Shown: piece after piece, positions 59,277 through 64,000 of the stretch
How positions within the stretch are numbered: position 1 is the stretch's first letter
Layout: every line of letters starts with the position of its first letter
Assembly: GCA_963082975.1 (NCBI GenBank)
Contig: OY720350.1
Coordinates: forward strand, 8,637,488-8,701,487
Direction: 5' to 3'
DNA length: 64,000 nucleotides
Origin: Labia minor
Taxonomy: Eukaryota > Arthropoda > Insecta > Dermaptera > Spongiphoridae
The notes under the pieces: model-generated
What the model was told of the DNA's origin: nothing
Databases searched by the model: none
What the model saw: the letters and a program-made list of their open reading frames with translations, nothing else
Translations under genes and position numbers: made by a program

Positions 59277-59366
59277 GGTAAGATAAGTGCAGAAGTGATG
59301 ATGATACTGCCTGAATCGTAGGCGCGATTAACTGACTCAATTGTATAAATGATTAAGTGTTTTATA
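59277..59366 (-). promoter_or_regulatory. Core promoter plus short non-coding exon with splice donor
   Basis: On the - strand, TATAAAA lies at 59,366-59,360. The initiator TCAGTT has its A at 59,333, 33 bp downstream. After 57 bases of GC-richer sequence comes ACC/GTAAGT, a strong donor (exon end at 59,277). No start codon with a lasting frame lies in the exon. The nearest - strand gene with an acceptor in front of its ATG is the aminopeptidase-like gene at 50,014, so this may be its first exon. That link is inference. Confidence 0.5.
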
Positions 59367-59556
59367 CTGGATTACTAACTAGCAATGAACGATTGCCCTC
59401 TATCAAGGACAGGAATATTTCATTTATTTTATTAATTTAATAAAATAAAAAAGTAATTGTTGCAACCATTTCTATAGGATATTATATTTTAAAATAATAT
59501 ATTATTTATAGTGTTTTATAACAATAGTATATAGTGTGTTTTACAACAATTGCATT

Positions 59557-59828
59557 CAGTGATGTATTGATAAAATAAGAAGTAAGGGAACGCATAGTGG
59601 GAGCAAAAAAAAAACTCCTATTTTCAGCAAACTATTTTTTTCCATATAAGTTTTTATTTTTTCTTATTCTTACTATACAAAGTATTAACGAACACAAAAA
59701 AAGAAATTCTAACAATAGATTTAAGTGGGAGTTATCGGGACATGAAAAAGTACTGGAACGCGTTCGGGTTCTGAAAAAAAGTAAGGAGAAACGTCGCTCC
59801 CCCGTATTCCCCTAACAATACACTACTG
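59557..59828. mobile_element. hAT MITE, 272 bp, perfect 8-bp target duplication
   Basis: The ends CAGTGATGTATTG and, on the other strand, CAGTAGTGTATTG are inverted repeats, flanked by ATTGCATT at 59,549-59,556 and 59,829-59,836. A 72-codon frame inside it is open but Lys-rich and resembles no transposase. Confidence 0.85.
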
Positions 59829-59836
59829 ATTGCATT

Positions 59837-60864
59837 TGGTTTAATAAAATAATATTATATATTTTTTATTATAATTATTAAATTAAGACTTATTTCTAAA
59901 AACTAAATAAAAATAAGAAAGAAAAATAATTATAATAATATTATAAAAAATATAAGCTACTTATTAAATTTACGATAGAATCGAACAGCTCAGAGTATTG
60001 TTATTCTTTATAATTATTGATAGACATTTATATAAAGTTAATTTTTACAATCTACTTAATTTCGTATATTACTTCAAAATTAACTCTTACTTAAAGTCAT
60101 TTCTACTAAAAAATTATTTACGAAGAAAAAAATATTGCCTTTTTTTAAATATAAAAACATCAATTTAAAATTATTTTATTTGTACTTCTTGATCAGAAAA
60201 GTTGAAGTTATTATATCGATTCATTACAAAACCTAAAATTATAAATACAAAAATTGAACTATATAAATTATGATACTATTTATACTCTAGTAATTCAACT
60301 TTGTTTAAGTATGAGGAATGAGATGAAAGCATATTATAAATTGAATTATATCACAAAAATTAAAAAAAAATATACATATCTTAATTTTAACTGCGCTGTA
60401 TTTATATTAATATACATATTGTAATATCAGTATTCTGTAATTGATTATAAAAATGGTAAATAGTGTCATATATGTCCTCTTGATTTTATGTAACATTCAA
60501 AAGAATCAAAATAAAATGAGCTGAATACTAAAATAATAAAAAATATATTAATTTCTCAATTTTAAGACATATTTTATATTTAAAAGAACCATTGTTGAAT
60601 AATATAAATTTTTATTCAAGTGATGTTATGTTTAGTAGAAAAATATTGAAGAATATATCAAAAATGCTGAAATATTTAAATAAATACACAAGGAATTATT
60701 AGATTAAGTTTTTTTATTGATGGAAATGGTTAAAAATATTAAAAAAAAAGAATTAGTTGTATATATTATACAATTTTCTTAACACTTTTAATTTGGCAAA
60801 ATTTAAAAATATCTTTTTTTTACATTTAACTTAATAAATATATAAAAATATTTTAATTGTATTT
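59837..60864. other. Intergenic AT-rich sequence
   Basis: No gene or recurring repeat recognised between the MITE and the CAMLG-like gene. Confidence 0.5.
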
Positions 60865-60865
60865 T

Positions 60866-61507
60866 TTATTTGTCAATTTTCAATAAATTTATAATTTGAT
60901 TACTTACAAGGAAAGCGAAAAAATAAACACATAAATCAGTCCAACATTGTGTGGCATAAAAAAAGATTCGAAGTACAATTTTTCTCTTCTCTTGGGTTAT
61001 TCCAGAGAAGATTAAAATAAAATTTAAAGAATTAGCAGAATTATTATCTATAAAATTTGACGATATAAACAAAAAATCTGTTATTTCATATATTATTAAA
61101 GGAACAAATAAGGAATTATAAAACATGGAATTATATCTAAAGAAATAAATTAATCGTATTATAATTGCAAGTAATATTAAATGCAATTTCATATTATAAA
61201 ATTTATAAATTAAAGTTAATTTTGTTTTTTCTCTTGTTTCATTTGGCAGTAATACACTTGTATCTACAGTATTCAATAATTCTTCAATGGAATTTGTTGG
61301 AATGGTGTCTGTCACATTTTCTAACGAAGTTGAAGAAGCATCATTTATTTGATTAACTACAGTACAATTGGTAAAGATGTGATTTTCTATATGGTTTTCT
61401 TCTTCAGGCGATCTACCCGTAATTTGCTGTAAACGTGAACCCGTATTTTCTAAAATGCGTCGTCGTCTTGCCTCTCGTCTGGCCTTTAATCTATCGTTAT
61501 CAGACAT
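60866..61507 (-). CDS. Camlg: CAMLG/GET2-like tail-anchored protein insertion factor
   Basis: With WRB/GET1 this ER membrane protein forms the receptor for the TRC40/GET3 ATPase that delivers tail-anchored proteins. It is a single exon of 213 residues starting at 61,507. The N-terminal cytosolic basic cluster RLKARREARRRRIL (residues 6-19) is the hallmark docking site for TRC40/GET3. A polar, poorly conserved linker to about residue 100 follows. Three hydrophobic segments lie at about 110-127, 130-150 and 180-208, as in the family. Length and layout fit insect CAMLG orthologues. The stop codon overlaps an AATAAA (60,865-60,870). Sequence conservation outside the basic motif is weak, so the call rests on the motif plus topology. 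Confidence 0.8.
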   Translation of the reverse strand: MSDNDRLKARREARRRRILENTGSRLQQITGRSPEEENHIENHIFTNCTVVNQINDASSTSLENVTDTIPTNSIEELLNTVDTSVLLPNETREKTKLTLIYKFYNMKLHLILLAIIIRLIYFFRYNSMFYNSLFVPLIIYEITDFLFISSNFIDNNSANSLNFILIFSGITQEKRKIVLRIFFYATQCWTDLCVYFFAFLVSNQIINLLKIDK

Positions 61508-61921
61508 CTTATTTCGATGTATAAATTTATATATATATATAGATAGATATATAGTAATTTATTATAATTTAGATTCGAACATAAATTTTTTTTGTTTTTA
61601 AAAAGTTTTGTTTCCTAAATAAATGACAATCATAGATAATAAATATATGCAATTCACTCCATTTCAAGTCAGTAAAAATAAATAACCGCTCACTCGCTAG
61701 ATGGCGCATTCTTACTCTCAAAAAATACAAATCCTTTTTCTAGATTATAAATATTCAGCACGCCTCTTAAATAATAATATATTTTATATTCTATATCTTA
61801 AATAATATATATTCTATATCATTATTTAAAATATATTTATTTTGGAGTAATTTCTATTTCCTTATTTTTTTTCTTTAATCAAACTATATTTTTTGGGTTT
61901 AAATTAAAATCGTTTATCTAA

Positions 61922-62546
61922 TTTTTACCGAACGACGATAGTAAGGGAGGTATTGTTTTTACACCAAATTTCACATGTGTAGATTTTTACATATCTCCAC
62001 GAATCATGCATTTTCTTAACAGAAAAAAGTATTTTTAGCATGATGTCTGTCCGTCTGTCCGTATAGATTGTGTACAGCTTGAACGGCTCAACGGATTTTG
62101 ATGAAATTTGGTAAATTTACTTAATGCATCAGTATGATGAATTGATCAACTTTTGGTGCAAATCCGGAAACCGAAAGTGGTAGTATTAGCGATCGACGAA
62201 AGGAAGGGAAGGGTTATTTTCACATCAAATTTCACATGAGGAGATTTTCTACATATCACCACGAATCATGCACTTTGTATTAGTTTTATCCTCGAGAAAA
62301 ATCATCTTTATTAGTTTTTTCTTAATTTAAAATTATATGACGTCATCCAGCCCTTCATGACGTCACAGTCTGGTCTTACATATATATTCTAAATAAAATA
62401 AAATTAAAAATATTTATGTTATATACATATCTGTTTTTTATTACATTAATAGATATATTAAAATTATTTGAAATTGTTTCTGTAGTTGGAAATTAATTTA
62501 CTTCAAACCGTCGGTCGGTTCGGACCTGGCCACAGGTCAACTTATT
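61922..62546 (+). mobile_element. HINE-A copy 6
   Basis: From TTTTTACCGAACGACGATAG to CAACTTATT, with one short GTCC/GTCT run, the CGTCGGTCGGT inverted repeat and the GACCTGGCCACAGGTC hairpin. One mutation lies in the 5' repeat. Confidence 0.73.
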
Positions 62547-63056
62547 TTGTTTATTACAAAAATAAAATTATTTAAAAAATAATTTAGTCTTATTTGTGAA
62601 TCTCGATTTTCAAATCTTAAATCTATTACACCAAATTTAGTATGAAGAAAATTGTAGAAAATTGTAATTGTTTCAAATTATAGGTTTTTTCTTTTTAAAT
62701 GAAAAATTTCTTAATATAAATTTTAAATTTATTTTCTTTAAAATCAATTCTTGACAATTTAATTATGTTTGCAAATGCAAATGATTAATTTTATTTCTTT
62801 TCTTTTTATTATATTATCTAAAAAAAATATTAACATAAATATTTATAATTACAACAATTTAATGAAAAATGTTTCTGGATGGATATTTTTTTTAATATTA
62901 ATATTATTATCAAGAGTCTCCTTTCAATTACATTTAACTTATTAGCTACCTGTAAAAAAATATATGAATTTTAATTAAAATAAGAATATTTATTAAATTG
63001 ATAAACAATAATAATTATAAAAATAATAAAAACAATTTTTCTGAAAACAAATCAAG
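62547..63056. other. Intergenic and 3' UTR of the TBC-domain gene
   Basis: AT-rich. A - strand AATAAA polyadenylation signal at 62,994-62,989 fits the gene ending at 63,057. Confidence 0.5.
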
Positions 63057-64000
63057 TTACTCTTTGAGAGTGAAGGCGTTAAATTTTAGGGAAAGCGAAT
63101 GTTCTGGCAAAGGACTTTTTAAAACTCCAAGAGGATCTTGTACAGGAGCGCCTATAATTTTTTCTCCCTCAAGGCCTTGGGTAGGCCCTTTAATAATTGC
63201 TAATTGTACACTAGATGGCCCTTTAGGAATAGGCCTAGTAATAACTTCTTTAGGACCTTGCAATTTTTTCAAAGCAAGTTTATTAGGAGGAGGGATTGCA
63301 CGTGAACGATCTGCCTTTATTTCACCAGCTTCGTATGCTGGTTCTACTTCTGGTTGAGTAATTGACCGATGTCGAGTTTTTAATAACGAACACAACTAAA
63401 ATAACATCAAAAAAATGATTAAAATCATTAATTGAAGAGATAAATAAAATATTATACTTCATAGATTCCATCTAAAGACTGTTGCACTTCAGGAGTCTTG
63501 CAATCAGATAATGAATGTTCCAATATATGATGATATTGTTTTAATTTCACTCTGCATAATTCCATGATACCATGCGAATGTTCTAATTCAACTTGTATAA
63601 GCTTAGGATCCTGAAATTGTAACTATTATTGTTATTTAAAAAATTAATTAAATTATTATTAAAAATAAATCAAAATTACATCAAGAGTATAACCAACAAT
63701 AATATCTGAATCTGATTCTCTTCTGTCAGATGTTTTTGAAGAATTCCATCGTGATTTGGAAGAGAACTTTTTTAATTTACCAAAAGCGCCTGTTTCTGTT
63801 TTGGATTTTTCCTTTACAGGAGATTTAATTTTTGTCTTTTTTAATGGTGAACTCATTATTTGAGAAGATGTTTTATGTTGTGAAGGAATTGCAGGTTCAC
63901 AATATTTGGAAGGATCTTTCAGATACAACGATAATTCAATAATATAAGAGATATCTAAGGCACCTGGATATCTCATAAGATAAGTTAAACATGTCGTATA
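63057..64000 (-). CDS. TBC-domain protein (TBC1D5-like), 3' end only
   Basis: Exons on the - strand are 64,000-63,680 (open at the window edge), 63,610-63,458 and 63,395-63,057, joined in phase 0. The upstream end encodes CLTYLMRYPGALDISYIIEL and LYLKDPSKY, which resembles the last helices of the Rab-GAP TBC domain in TBC1D5-like proteins. Then come a Ser/Lys-rich linker (SPLKKTKIKSPVKEK), a helical stretch (VELEHSHGIMELCRVKLKQY) and a Pro-rich C-terminus ending NAFTLKE. If correct, the protein would activate GTP hydrolysis by Rab GTPases in endosomal trafficking. The catalytic Arg and Gln fingers would lie upstream of the window and cannot be seen. The C-terminal part is not recognised from sequence alone. 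Confidence 0.6.

Overview
This is a very AT-rich stretch of an animal nuclear genome, almost certainly an insect. It carries four chitin-binding RR-2 cuticle protein genes with short first exons, TATA/TCAGT-type core promoters, spliceosomal introns and a dense load of insect-type transposons. The sequence does not settle the order of insect. The composition and gene structure would fit, for example, a parasitoid wasp.

Layout. Positions 1-36,150 hold a dispersed family of RR-2 cuticle protein genes, all on the + strand: two near-identical paralogues at 1,836-2,586 and 23,877-24,696, and two divergent ones at 31,577-32,973 and 34,886-36,148. Each has a 2-4 codon first exon, one intron in phase 0 and one large second exon. 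The 21 kb between the first two is a transposon graveyard that also holds a nearly intact, recently inserted Jockey-type LINE (13,433-18,141). Positions 38,200-50,014 on the - strand hold a multi-exon M1-aminopeptidase-like gene in which the exopeptidase, zinc-binding and second-glutamate motifs are all degenerate, so it appears to encode a pseudoenzyme. Its introns are packed with transposons. A clear core promoter with a short 5' exon and splice donor lies far upstream on the same strand (59,277-59,366) and may be its first exon. If so, the + strand adhesion GPCR gene at 53,295-57,642 is nested inside the first intron. That receptor has sushi-like, C-type lectin, Ig-like, hormone-receptor, GAIN/GPS and seven-helix parts. 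A single-exon CAMLG/GET2-like tail-anchored protein insertion factor is at 60,866-61,507 (-), and the 3' end of a TBC-domain (TBC1D5-like) gene is at 63,057-64,000 (-).

Mobile DNA dominates the rest. Two families of short elements, here called HINE-A (ACCGACCGACG ends, GTCC/GTCT microsatellite) and HINE-B (ACTATCTCGC ends, TG microsatellite), occur about eight and ten times. They share one architecture: subterminal inverted repeats, a hairpin near the 3' end and a CTTATT-type terminus. This points to Helentron-associated non-autonomous elements. A separate canonical Helitron family (5' TC, 3' hairpin plus CTAG followed by T) occurs three times and carries the same captured fragment of an RTE-like LINE each time. 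Also present are internally deleted or nested mariners, hAT-type MITEs with target site duplications, a perfect 63-bp inverted repeat resembling a Penelope-like element end, and many microsatellites.

The cuticle genes share a promoter-proximal TTGCRNCA-type motif just upstream of their TATA boxes. The two near-identical ones also share a further module and a 440-bp block with one visible mismatch, which suggests gene conversion. No tRNA, rRNA or CRISPR feature was recognised.
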